From JBDRKE01 sp043814315 (GTDB taxonomy: Bacteria > Omnitrophota > Gorgyraeia > Gygaellales > Profunditerraquicolaceae): a stretch of DNA of 31,088 nt. The notes under the pieces are model-generated. The model was given only the letters and a program-made list of their open reading frames with translations. It did not search any database and was not told where the DNA came from. Made by a program: the position numbers and the translations under genes. Shown here one piece after another: positions 22,536 to 29,001 of the stretch. The stretch's first letter is position 1. Each line of letters begins with the position of its first letter. The stretch lies in contig JBDRKE010000015.1 in the NCBI GenBank assembly GCA_043814315.1, positions 1-31,088 on the forward strand, in the 5' to 3' direction.

Positions 22536-22690
22536 GGGATTTGGTAATTGGCACCTCGGCTTCGCCTCGGTGTCAATGGTAAGCGGAGCTGAAGCATTGA
22601 ATTTGGGATTTCCAAAACAAAACACTTTCTGTTTTGGATTTTGTGCTTTGGGTTTATTTTGAATTTTGTGCTTTGGTATTTGAATTTATA
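22536..22690. repeat. Long AT-rich inverted repeat before the MBL gene
   Basis: The right half consists of GATTTTGTGCTTTGGG and ATTTTGTGCTTTGG units, with ATTTGGGATTTCC on the left side. A small GC-rich hairpin (CACCTCGGCTTCGCCTCGGTG) is embedded near 22555. The type matches 13928-14075 and 17083-17205. The frame of the next gene is open through part of it. Confidence 0.6.
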
Positions 22691-22694
22691 TAAC

Positions 22695-23468
22695 ATGTCT
22701 CAAAAACATAAAAACAATTTTATCAAGTTTCTAGGTACGGCAGGCGCGCGCTTTGTCATGATCAAACAGCTGCGTGCCTCCGGAGGAATCTGGATATCCT
22801 GTGGGGGAGTGAATCTATTGGTGGATCCCGGCCCCGGGAGCATCGTGCGTTGCGCTCATAGTAAGCCTAAGTTAGACCCTTGTCAATTAGATGGAATCCT
22901 GCTTACTCATCGCCATCTGGATCACTCAAGCGATATCAATGTGATGATTGAGGCCATGACAGAGGGAGGCTTTAAAAAAAGAGGAGTGGTCTTTTGCCCC
23001 GAGGATGGCTTGAAACAAGATTCCGTGATATTAAGGTACGCGATTGACTTTCCCGAGAAAATTGAAATCTTAAAGGCCGATGAAAAATATAGCTTAGGGG
23101 AATTTGAATTCATGACCTCCATGAGGCATATTCATCCGGCTGAGACTTACGGGATAAAATTTAAAATGAATGGGACAAGTGTTTCTATCCTTACGGATAC
23201 CAGATACTTTAAGGAATTGGAGGATTTTTACAAAACAGACCTATTGATTATTTCCGTGGTTTTTGCCGAACCGCGGCCGGGCGTTGACCATTTAAGCGTT
23301 TTTGATGCCCGGATGATTCTTTGCGATACAAGGCCCAAGAAGGCGGTCCTCACGCACTTCGGCATGACCATGCTTAAGGCAGGGCCGCGCCTCCTGGCAG
23401 AGAGGCTGTCGAAAGAAACGGGCACAGAAGTGGTGGCAGCCTACGATGGCATGACGCTGAACATTTGA
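22695..23468 (+). CDS. Metallo-beta-lactamase-fold hydrolase
   Basis: The 257-residue protein has the metal-binding HxHxDH motif as H72-R-H74-L-D76-H77 (LLTHRHLDHSSD), preceded by NLLVDPGPGS. Later metal-site candidates lie in MRHIHPAETYG, SILTDTRY and AVLTHFGMTM. This pattern fits the RNase Z/phosphodiesterase-like branch of the fold rather than a true beta-lactamase. No signal peptide is seen. I start at ATG 22695; the frame is open upstream from a TTG at 22641, but that DNA is the AT-rich repeat. The substrate is unknown; nucleic acid or a cyclic nucleotide is plausible by family. Confidence 0.8.
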   Translation: MSQKHKNNFIKFLGTAGARFVMIKQLRASGGIWISCGGVNLLVDPGPGSIVRCAHSKPKLDPCQLDGILLTHRHLDHSSDINVMIEAMTEGGFKKRGVVFCPEDGLKQDSVILRYAIDFPEKIEILKADEKYSLGEFEFMTSMRHIHPAETYGIKFKMNGTSVSILTDTRYFKELEDFYKTDLLIISVVFAEPRPGVDHLSVFDARMILCDTRPKKAVLTHFGMTMLKAGPRLLAERLSKETGTEVVAAYDGMTLNI

Positions 23469-23479
23469 CGAGTTTTTTC

Positions 23480-23508
23480 TTGACATAACTCTATAAGTAT
23501 GATATCGT
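23480..23508 (+). promoter_or_regulatory. Candidate promoter for the TM-helix gene
   Basis: TTGACA (23480-23485), 17 bases, then TATCGT (23503-23508, a 4/6 match). A strong AAAGGAGGTGGAG ribosome site follows before ATG 23547. Confidence 0.5.
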
Positions 23509-23546
23509 TAATAAAACTATTATCCGTAAATTAAAGGAGGTGGAGT

Positions 23547-24224
23547 ATGAACGATTGGCAAGCTGTGTTGTTGGAACCAGCGGGAGCTGTTCTCGCGCAG
23601 ATAGGTCAATTTTTGATCAATATCTTGCTGGTGGTGATTATACTCATCATCGGGTGGCTTATCTCCAAACTCATTAAGACAGTCATTACAAAGGGCCTTC
23701 GGGCTATCAAGGTTGATGAGCTTTCTGACCGTATCGAATTCGATCAGATGCTTCAGAAAGGGGGCATCAGCTATTCTCTGTCTGAATTAGTCGGGGTGAT
23801 ATGCTATTGGGTAGCGATTTTGGTTACTTTTATGGTAGCCATCAATGCCGTTGGGTTAACCATAGCCGCAGACTTGTTAAACAAGGTCGTTCTTTACGTC
23901 CCTAACGTGATCGCCGCTTTATTTATCCTCATCCTGGGAATGTTTTTTGCCACGTTACTCAGAAACATTGTGAAGACGGCGGCCAGCAATGCGGGTATAT
24001 CGCACGTTCAGCTTTTCAGCAAGCTGGTGGAAATTATTGTGATCGTATTTTCCATCGTCATCGCGATGGAACAGCTCAATATCGCTATCCAGATAACCCA
24101 GTTGACATTAGCTATCATCCTGGGTTCGATTGGGTTAGGATTAGCGCTGGCTTTCGGCCTGGGCTGCAGGGATATCGCAGGCAGGGCTGTGAATGATTTT
24201 ATTGAGAAATTGAAAAAGAAGTAA
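23547..24224 (+). CDS. Mechanosensitive-channel-like TM-helix protein
   Basis: The 225-residue protein has four or five membrane helices, with paired segments IINILLVVIILIIGWLISK-like and NVIAALFILILGMFFATLLR. These fit the conserved TM-helix repeat found in MscS-related proteins of the CmpX type. It ends FGLGCRDIAGRAVNDFIEKL, close to the pore-lining helix of such proteins, but the soluble MscS beta domain is missing. It may therefore be a helper or a minimal channel. It has its own promoter, a very strong ribosome site and a strong terminator, so it is transcribed alone. Function in osmotic or membrane stress is inferred from the family only. Confidence 0.78.
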   Translation: MNDWQAVLLEPAGAVLAQIGQFLINILLVVIILIIGWLISKLIKTVITKGLRAIKVDELSDRIEFDQMLQKGGISYSLSELVGVICYWVAILVTFMVAINAVGLTIAADLLNKVVLYVPNVIAALFILILGMFFATLLRNIVKTAASNAGISHVQLFSKLVEIIVIVFSIVIAMEQLNIAIQITQLTLAIILGSIGLGLALAFGLGCRDIAGRAVNDFIEKLKKK

Positions 24225-24243
24225 AATCTTTACGTCAACACAC

Positions 24244-24296
24244 CCAGCACTTATTTGGAATATCTACGTATTAACCAAATAAGTGCTGGTTTTTTT
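24244..24296 (+). terminator. Strong intrinsic terminator
   Basis: A perfect 15-base stem, CCAGCACTTATTTGG (24244-24258) with CCAAATAAGTGCTGG (24275-24289), is followed by seven T's (24290-24296). It ends the TM-helix gene transcript. Confidence 0.92.
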
Positions 24297-24313
24297 AGAG
24301 GCCGCAGGGTGAA

Positions 24314-25456
24314 ATGAAGATACGTAAAACCCACTTTATTCTTTTCGCGCTTTTGCAGTTTTGCCTGGTTGTGCGTTTACCCGCCTTATGGATTCCCCAC
24401 ATTGAGAACGACGAAGTTATCTATCAAACGCTTGCGGATAAAGTATCCAAGAACCCTGCGGATTATACGCTGCGCGGCACCCCTATTTTAAAGAACCTGC
24501 CAGAAAAAAATTACGACCAACCGCTTTTTCACCGGCCACCGCTGTTTGTCTATTTTTTAGCGCTATTTAGAAGTTTGATAGGGAAAAATGCCGGCGTGCT
24601 GCTTTCGATTCTGGCAGGCGTATTTACGGTTGCAGCTCTCTTTGGCATAGCGAAAGAGCTTTACGGTGAAAGGCTGGCATGGATTTGTGCTGTGATAATC
24701 TCTTTTTGTCCTTTACTTTTATTCTGCTCTACCAGAATATTGATAGATGCCCCGTTGGCTTTTCTGGTGACTTTAACCGTAGGAATTCTTGTGGTGGCAC
24801 TCAAGAGAAAGAGCAGGCTTTTGTTCTCTTTATCGGGGCTCGCTCTGGGCTTGGCTGTTTTGACCAAAGAACCCGGGGCGTTAGCGGTTTTTCCCTGCGC
24901 TTATCTCCTTTTTAAAGACGGGATTAATAAAGAGAAGGGAATGTATCTGCTTTATTTTTTGGGTTGTGCTTTTATCATCGTCTTGCCCTGGTATTTTTGG
25001 TTTTTTACCGTTTACGGAACGCTTATTCCCTGGTGGGCCAAGATCTTTCCTGAAAATATCAAAATGTTTCCCTTTATGGAAATGGTGGTGAATCGGCCCT
25101 GGTATTTTTATTTCCAGAATATCACCTTATCCATGCCTGTATACGCTTTTGCCTGGATAGCTATGATAGGGGGTTTGAAGAAAAGACGATTGACATTAGA
25201 GCTTGTATGGGCCCTTTCTTTCTTAATCCCCATTACGCTTTATGGCGTGATGGGGCAGGGGTACCAGACCCGCTATATACTGCCGGCCATTCCTGCCCTT
25301 ACGATTCTCAGCGCGGATTTACTAAATACTAAAGACGAGCTTATCTGGGCCTTAGCTGTTTTTTTGCTTGCCATAGGTTTTTTAACCGGTATCCTCAACA
25401 CTTTTATCTTCCGTCCGGCTGATATCTTCCCGTTGTATTACTTTATCCATCCGTAA
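24314..25456 (+). CDS. GT39-like (ArnT/PMT) membrane glycosyltransferase
   Basis: The 380-residue protein has about ten membrane helices and the N-terminal signature of PMT/ArnT-type glycosyltransferases. The acidic pair Asp33-Glu34 (IENDEVIYQ) lies in the first outer loop, then HRPPLFVYFLALF, and later LAVLTKEPGALAVFP and GYQTRYILPAIPAL. Such enzymes transfer a sugar from a lipid-linked donor on the outer face of the membrane. The C-terminal soluble domain of larger members is absent. The acceptor (lipid, protein or polysaccharide) is unknown. A modest AGGGTG precedes ATG 24314, just after the upstream terminator. Confidence 0.83.
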   Translation: MKIRKTHFILFALLQFCLVVRLPALWIPHIENDEVIYQTLADKVSKNPADYTLRGTPILKNLPEKNYDQPLFHRPPLFVYFLALFRSLIGKNAGVLLSILAGVFTVAALFGIAKELYGERLAWICAVIISFCPLLLFCSTRILIDAPLAFLVTLTVGILVVALKRKSRLLFSLSGLALGLAVLTKEPGALAVFPCAYLLFKDGINKEKGMYLLYFLGCAFIIVLPWYFWFFTVYGTLIPWWAKIFPENIKMFPFMEMVVNRPWYFYFQNITLSMPVYAFAWIAMIGGLKKRRLTLELVWALSFLIPITLYGVMGQGYQTRYILPAIPALTILSADLLNTKDELIWALAVFLLAIGFLTGILNTFIFRPADIFPLYYFIHP

Positions 25457-25504
25457 AAAAGGTTTAATTATTGCGCGAATATGATATTATGGAAGGAAAA
25501 GGAT

Positions 25505-25627
25505 ATGAAAAAAATTTTGGGTTTTGTTTTAACGCCAAAAACTCACCTCCAGACAGCTATTAGTAAGGCGCTTGTAGGCATGCAGCAAAAAATCACCAAC
25601 TGGCAAATGGCTACGGTCAATCTATAA
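25505..25627 (+). CDS. Small hypothetical protein, 40 residues
   Basis: A short frame from ATG 25505 to TAA 25625-25627 has a purine-rich ribosome site (GGAAGGAAAAGGAT) and ends one base before the DUF3108-like gene, the spacing of an operon partner. The peptide (KKILGFVLTPKTHLQTAISK and a helical remainder rich in Gln) has no recognisable domain. It may alternatively be a leader whose translation aids the next gene. Confidence 0.45.
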   Translation: MKKILGFVLTPKTHLQTAISKALVGMQQKITNWQMATVNL

Positions 25628-25628
25628 A

Positions 25629-26324
25629 ATGCCAAGGAAGATCCCTGCGGTCTTAGCCGCCATTTTTATGGTTTATCTGTTGTGTCCTTCTGCAGGAAGG
25701 CTGAGCGCAACCCCCCGATATGCGGGAGAAAAGATTACTTACCTGATAGAGCCCGCGGGAATAGCCGAATACCGTGACGGGGGCATCGTCGAGGTGGAAG
25801 GAAAGAAGCTCAATCTTGCTACGTTCGAGACAAGGGTACTTGGGTTTCATGATGTAGAGAAAATCTACACCGACCCCGAGACAAACCTTCCCTTAAGAGT
25901 GGAGCGCGATATCAGCCTGTGGACAAAAAAGGAATATCTGGTTGAGGAATACGACCAGAAAAAATTTGAGCTCTCCGTAAATAAATATAGGGGCAAAAAG
26001 AAAGTTAAAGATTATCTCTTTAAGGCCAAAGGGCCTATCCATAACGCCGTGCTTCTGCCCTTTTTCTTGCGCGAATCCCCTGAATTTCATATAGGCTGGT
26101 CTTTTCATGCCAATTTTCCGCAAAGATTTGAGATCCAATTGGTGTCTCTGGAAGAGATAATAGTTCCCGCAGGGAAGTTTTGGGCTTATCGTTTTACCAG
26201 TATCCCCCATAAATTCGAAATCTGGATCAGCAAAGACATTCCCCGGGTGCCTCTTAAAATAAAGGGCATGGGAAGCCTTGGTTATACGTTTGTCATGAAA
26301 AAGCGCATTCAGGCCGAGGATTAA
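25629..26324 (+). CDS. Exported DUF3108-like protein
   Basis: The 231-residue protein begins with a signal peptide (about 1-27: basic MPRK, hydrophobic core, then SAGRLSATP). It continues with a strand-rich domain: YAGEKITYLIEPAGIAE, FETRVLGFHDVEKIYTD, LPLRVERDISLW and, near the end, VPAGKFWAYRFT and WISKDIPRVPLKIKG. This is the usual pattern of DUF3108 periplasmic proteins, whose function is not established. The start at ATG 25629 follows a 40-codon frame by one base. The GT39-like gene upstream suggests an envelope role, but that is only neighbourhood evidence. Confidence 0.72.
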   Translation: MPRKIPAVLAAIFMVYLLCPSAGRLSATPRYAGEKITYLIEPAGIAEYRDGGIVEVEGKKLNLATFETRVLGFHDVEKIYTDPETNLPLRVERDISLWTKKEYLVEEYDQKKFELSVNKYRGKKKVKDYLFKAKGPIHNAVLLPFFLRESPEFHIGWSFHANFPQRFEIQLVSLEEIIVPAGKFWAYRFTSIPHKFEIWISKDIPRVPLKIKGMGSLGYTFVMKKRIQAED

Positions 26325-26372
26325 CTCGCACGTTCTCCCCGAGGGCCTACCCTAATAAAAGGAGCGATTTTA

Positions 26373-26474
26373 ATGAAACGATTTATGCATTCGCGGCCAA
26401 AATCCTTGCCCTTAAGAGCAAGGATGAATAAATTTCAACAATACGCACAGGAGGTGAGAAATGGCAAAGGTTAA
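26373..26474 (+). CDS. Possible 33-residue basic peptide
   Basis: ATG 26373 follows a good AAAAGGAGCG ribosome site, and the frame runs to TAA 26472-26474, overlapping the desulforedoxin start. The product is basic and has no recognisable motif. Its last codons contain the downstream ribosome site, so it may be a coupling leader. Real coding is uncertain. Confidence 0.3.
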   Translation: MKRFMHSRPKSLPLRARMNKFQQYAQEVRNGKG

Positions 26475-26589
26475 GAGCGTCGGGGAAGTCTATAAATGCG
26501 AGGTCTGCGGGAATGTGGTAGAGGTCAAAGAGGTGGGCGGGGGTGAATTAGTCTGCTGCCAAAAAGCAATGATTAAGATTAGTGGTTGA
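26461..26589 (+). CDS. Desulforedoxin-type rubredoxin-like iron protein
   Basis: The 42-residue protein has the Fe(Cys)4 pattern of desulforedoxin and of the N-terminal domain of desulfoferrodoxin: YKCEVCGNVVEV, then GGGELVCCQKAMI, giving a CxxC pair and an adjacent CC pair. Desulforedoxins carry electrons in anaerobes and, fused to neelaredoxin, take part in superoxide reduction. Here only the small domain is present. AGGAGGTGAG precedes ATG 26461. It lies 22 bases before mscL, possibly on the same message. A real role in oxygen defence is inferred from the family. Confidence 0.82.
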   Translation: MAKVKSVGEVYKCEVCGNVVEVKEVGGGELVCCQKAMIKISG

Positions 26590-26611
26590 TTCAGAGAGAA
26601 GGAGATGGGCT

Positions 26612-26935
26612 ATGTCCATAGTAAAAGAGTTTAAAGAATTTGCAGTAAAAGGCAATGCCGTAGATATGGCTGTAGGTATTATCATCGGGGCCGCGTTCGG
26701 TAAGATTATCAGTTCTTTGGTGAACGATGTAGTTATGCCGCCTATAGGCCTGCTTTTAGGAGGCGTAGATTTTAAGAACTTGAAATTGGTTCTCAAAGCG
26801 GCTACCCTTGATGCGCCGGCAGTGACTCTTAATTACGGCCAATTTATCAACACAGTGGTCGATTTCTTAATTGTTGCCTTTGCTATTTTTCTGGTGGTAA
26901 AAGGAATTAACAGTCTAAAAAAGAAGCAAGCATAG
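26612..26935 (+). CDS. mscL: Large-conductance mechanosensitive channel
   Basis: The 107-residue protein is MscL, the pressure-release channel of the inner membrane. It has an N-terminal amphipathic helix, EFKEFAVKGNAVDMAVGIII as the pore-lining first helix, NDVVMPPIGLLLGGVDF, and a second helix FINTVVDFLIVAFAIFLVVKGIN. It is shorter than the usual 130-140 residues because the outer loop and the C-terminal helix are reduced. I use ATG 26612 with GGAGATGGG before it; a GTG at 26582 would overlap the upstream gene. Confidence 0.93.
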   Translation: MSIVKEFKEFAVKGNAVDMAVGIIIGAAFGKIISSLVNDVVMPPIGLLLGGVDFKNLKLVLKAATLDAPAVTLNYGQFINTVVDFLIVAFAIFLVVKGINSLKKKQA

Positions 26936-27038
26936 CATAATATCAAACAATAATATATATCTCTATTTGTTACTGTTATGCTTCTTCTGAAGGGTGGGGA
27001 GGATGATTTTTCCCTGTTAATCTCAAGTATATAAAAAC

Positions 27039-27064
27039 AGGCTGGGCAACTAGCCTATTTTTTT
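27039..27064 (+). terminator. Intrinsic terminator after mscL
   Basis: AGGCT (27039-27043), eight-base loop, AGCCT (27052-27056), then A and seven T's. A run of A's before the stem would make it work in both directions. Confidence 0.7.
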
Positions 27065-27126
27065 ATGAGAGCTGCCTTTTATGTTACAATAAACACGTTA
27101 AATTTATCTATTTAGGTTAAGGCCAT

Positions 27127-27228
27127 ATGTTAAAAAAAGCTTACTTAAAATATTGGGGCTGTCAGATGGCTGCGCTATAGGGGGACTATGGAGAAGATAG
27201 TGGAGGGATTAATCAAGGTGTAACATGG
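27127..27228 (+). other. miaB-5'-like degenerate repeat A
   Basis: From ATG 27127 the frame reads LKKAYLKYWGCQMAAL then a stop. KxVYLKxFGCQM is the start of MiaB-type methylthiotransferases. At DNA level 27157-27177 matches repeat B (27590-27610) at 16 of 21 positions. No longer methylthiotransferase gene follows. The gap 26936-27283 holds only this and the terminator. Confidence 0.5.
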
Positions 27229-27283
27229 TAACAGTATATTTTTGTTTATGATACACTGGCTTTAGCGTAAAGGAGGTGATAGC

Positions 27284-27427
27284 ATGAAAAAGCTAGTTGC
27301 GCTCGTGTTACTGTTTGCCATTTTGTTTGTTTCGAGTTCTGCATTTGCAGATGATCAGGACAGGGCTCAAGATAGGACTCAAAAAAAACTTAAAGATGGG
27401 TCATGTACGACTTGTCCTTGCAAATAA
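27284..27427 (+). CDS. Small secreted Cys-rich peptide
   Basis: The 47-residue protein starts with a clear signal peptide (KKLVALVLLFAILFVSSSAFA, probable cleavage after residue 22). It leaves a 25-residue polar, charged peptide ending with three cysteines in GSCTTCPCK. A consensus-like AAAGGAGGTGAT ribosome site precedes ATG 27284, and a strong terminator follows, so it is a self-contained gene. I do not recognise a family. The closing CxxCxC could bind metal or form disulfides; a role in metal handling, as a bacteriocin-like peptide or as an envelope peptide cannot be told apart here. It lies in the AT-rich array between repeats A and B. Confidence 0.7.
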   Translation: MKKLVALVLLFAILFVSSSAFADDQDRAQDRTQKKLKDGSCTTCPCK

Positions 27428-27460
27428 TAAAATTTGAAGAACAAGCAAAGTAATTACAAG

Positions 27461-27497
27461 GGCGCTTTCGTTACTTAACGGAAGCGTCTCTTTTTTT
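27461..27497 (+). terminator. Intrinsic terminator after the secreted peptide
   Basis: CGCTTTCGTT (27463-27472), loop ACTT, AACGGAAGCG (27477-27486) with one G-T pair, then TCTC and seven T's (27491-27497). Confidence 0.88.
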
Positions 27498-27565
27498 ATT
27501 AATTAAAAGGCATTCCTTCAGTTCATTCAGTATTAGATAAATTCTTAGAATTGCGACTCATTGTT

Positions 27566-27709
27566 ATGAAGAGAGATATTAAAAATTTTGGATGGCCGAT
27601 GGCTGCAGTATTATACGAGTATTTTAGGGTATATGAGTAATATCTGGTAACAACTATGTAGGGATGATATTAGGGCTTTTAAAGAAGATAAATGGGTTAG
27701 AATGAAAGG
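27566..27709 (+). other. miaB-5'-like degenerate repeat B
   Basis: ATG 27566 begins KRDIKNFGWPMAAVL. About 85 bases later another frame reads GMILGLLKKINGLE, like the xMxxGLLKKxG of MiaB-type N-termini. Bases 27674-27709 match repeat D at roughly 28 of 36 positions. It ends about 20 bases before the next gene. The gap 27428-27730 holds this and the terminator. Confidence 0.5.
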
Positions 27710-27730
27710 GATAATAAATAAAAAAGAAAA

Positions 27731-28138
27731 ATGAAAACAAGTCGTTTATTATTAAAAATAATTGCTGTATGGATTATTTTGATGGCCGTTGAGTCGGTTC
27801 ATGGTACACTTCGAATATTGTTTCTTGTACCTAGAATCGGAGAGTTGCCAGCCAAGCAGATTAGCTTTTTACCCGGCTTGGCTTTGATTCTCTTTATCAC
27901 ATATCTTTTTATTCCATGGATTGGAGCTAAAACTACAAGACCTCTGATAATCACGGGAGTTATCTGGGTTGTATTAACGTTTATTTTTGAGATTGGTCTT
28001 GGACGGCTTGTCTTTAATTATTCTTGGGATAAGGTCTTTGCAGATTATGATTTGTTTAATGGAGGGCTTATGCTAATAGGTTTACTCATCTTGGTAATTG
28101 CCCCGTGGTCTATGGCAAAGCTACAGCGAATAGTGTAG
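27731..28138 (+). CDS. Four-helix membrane protein of unknown function
   Basis: The 135-residue protein has four membrane helices (roughly residues 7-24, 45-64, 71-92 and 110-128). Distinctive residues are VESVHGTLRILFLVPRIGEL after helix 1 and FEIGLGRLVFNYSWDKVFAD between helices 3 and 4. I recall similar small membrane proteins with the VHG-LR and E-GLGR-SWD signatures in many bacteria but no assigned function. There is no strong ribosome site before ATG 27731. It is the second single gene of the AT-rich array, between repeats B and C, with AT-rich codon use like its neighbours and unlike the housekeeping genes. Confidence 0.7.
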   Translation: MKTSRLLLKIIAVWIILMAVESVHGTLRILFLVPRIGELPAKQISFLPGLALILFITYLFIPWIGAKTTRPLIITGVIWVVLTFIFEIGLGRLVFNYSWDKVFADYDLFNGGLMLIGLLILVIAPWSMAKLQRIV

Positions 28139-28155
28139 TTTATTACAATCGGATT

Positions 28156-28233
28156 ATGAAAAAAGTTTATTTAAAAGTTTTTGGTTGACCGTATGTGCAA
28201 GTTCCGCACGATGAAATTGAAGGTCTTAATTCC
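28156..28233 (+). other. miaB-5'-like degenerate repeat C
   Basis: From ATG 28156 the frame reads KKVYLKVFG, then a stop exactly where MiaB has its first Cys, then PYVQVPHDEIEGLN. This parallels KKVYLKTFGCQMNVRDSEIIEGLL. It is the clearest of the four copies. No intact gene follows; the MerR promoter begins at 28241. Confidence 0.55.
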
Positions 28234-28240
28234 AATTCAT

Positions 28241-28269
28241 TTGACAATACTATTTATATATGATATAAA
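28241..28269 (+). promoter_or_regulatory. Promoter of the MerR-like gene
   Basis: TTGACA (28241-28246), exactly 17 bases, TATAAA (28264-28269). Transcription would start near 28276, giving a short leader with the AGGAGG site. No obvious MerR operator palindrome lies in the spacer. Confidence 0.75.
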
Positions 28270-28302
28270 AGTCTCTGATTGAATAAAAAGAGGAGGCTTA
28301 GG

Positions 28303-28608
28303 ATGGAATATGGATATAAAGAGCCAGTTTATACTATTGGCATAGTTTCTAAATCTTTGAAAGTTTGTCCGGCTACACTTAGGATTTGGGAGAGAAAGGG
28401 ATTAATTAAGCCCACCCGCCTGGGGAAAAATAGGTTTTATTCGAAGGGTGACATGGATAGGCTTGAGTACATAAAAGAGCTGTTACAAAAAAAACACATT
28501 AATATAGAAGGGGCAAGACAGATACTGGATACAACTCATTGTTGGGACGTAAAGAAGTGCAAGCCAGAAGAAAGACAAGCCTGCAAAGTTTATTTAAAGT
28601 ACGGTTAA
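28303..28608 (+). CDS. MerR-family regulator with Cys-rich tail
   Basis: The 101-residue protein has a MerR-type winged helix (residues 9-75: VYTIGIVSKSLKVCPATLRI, then WERKGLIKPTRLGKNRFYSK and DMDRLEYIKELL), resembling the HspR-like branch by its ERKGLIKP. The long dimer helix and effector domain are missing. Instead it ends with CWDVKKCKPEERQACKVYLK, a three-Cys tail of the type CWxxKxC...C that may bind metal or a cluster. I start at ATG 28303 because AGGAGG lies six bases before it; a TTG at 28279 is the alternative. It has its own strong promoter. Target genes are unknown; the flanking small genes or itself are plausible. Confidence 0.82.
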   Translation: MEYGYKEPVYTIGIVSKSLKVCPATLRIWERKGLIKPTRLGKNRFYSKGDMDRLEYIKELLQKKHINIEGARQILDTTHCWDVKKCKPEERQACKVYLKYG

Positions 28609-28729
28609 GGTATAAATATTTTTTGAAGACACAATATTTGGACAAAATTTACGAAAGAATTTAATCTTACCCCTACTCCCGCCTATTATGATATAATATT
28701 TCCGATAAAAGAAAAACGTTTCTACAATA

Positions 28730-28820
28730 GGGCTTTCGGATGGGTGTTGGTTACAGTGGCTCGGGACGGCGCTGGAGGTTTTGAAGAGGATAACTGCTTT
28801 AGAACGAAGGAATTATGAGA
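28730..28820 (+). other. miaB-5'-like degenerate repeat D
   Basis: The frame reads RAFGWVLVTVARDGAGGFEE, then DNCFRTKEL and a stop, parallel to the FGCQMNVRDSExxxGLLxED start of MiaB-type enzymes. Bases 28738-28758 match repeat B at 15 of 21 positions, and 28777-28810 match the second half of B. A TATAAT lies upstream at 28692-28697. A weaker fifth piece may start at ATG 28870. The gap 28609-29001 shows nothing else. Confidence 0.45.
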
Positions 28821-29001
28821 AAAATGATTTAAGGTGTATTGTTTTTGTAATGAGTTATAATATTAAATAATGTTACATGAGACAAAAAGGAAAGCAGGTT
28901 ATAGTTCTTATGGCCAGGCATGTGGCTAAACAAGCGGGTCAGGGGATGACTTTAAGGTAATAGCCGAATTTATTCAGGTATTGAAATAGGGAGAGATAAA
29001 A

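Noticed and set aside
22641..22694. Longer N-terminus for the metallo-beta-lactamase protein
   Set aside because: It would be encoded by the intergenic repeat and uses a TTG; ATG 22695 is preferred.
27127..27180. A real short protein gene starting LKKAYLKYWGCQM
   Set aside because: It stops after 17 codons, and the similar copies B-D are also interrupted, so a degenerate repeat explains it better.
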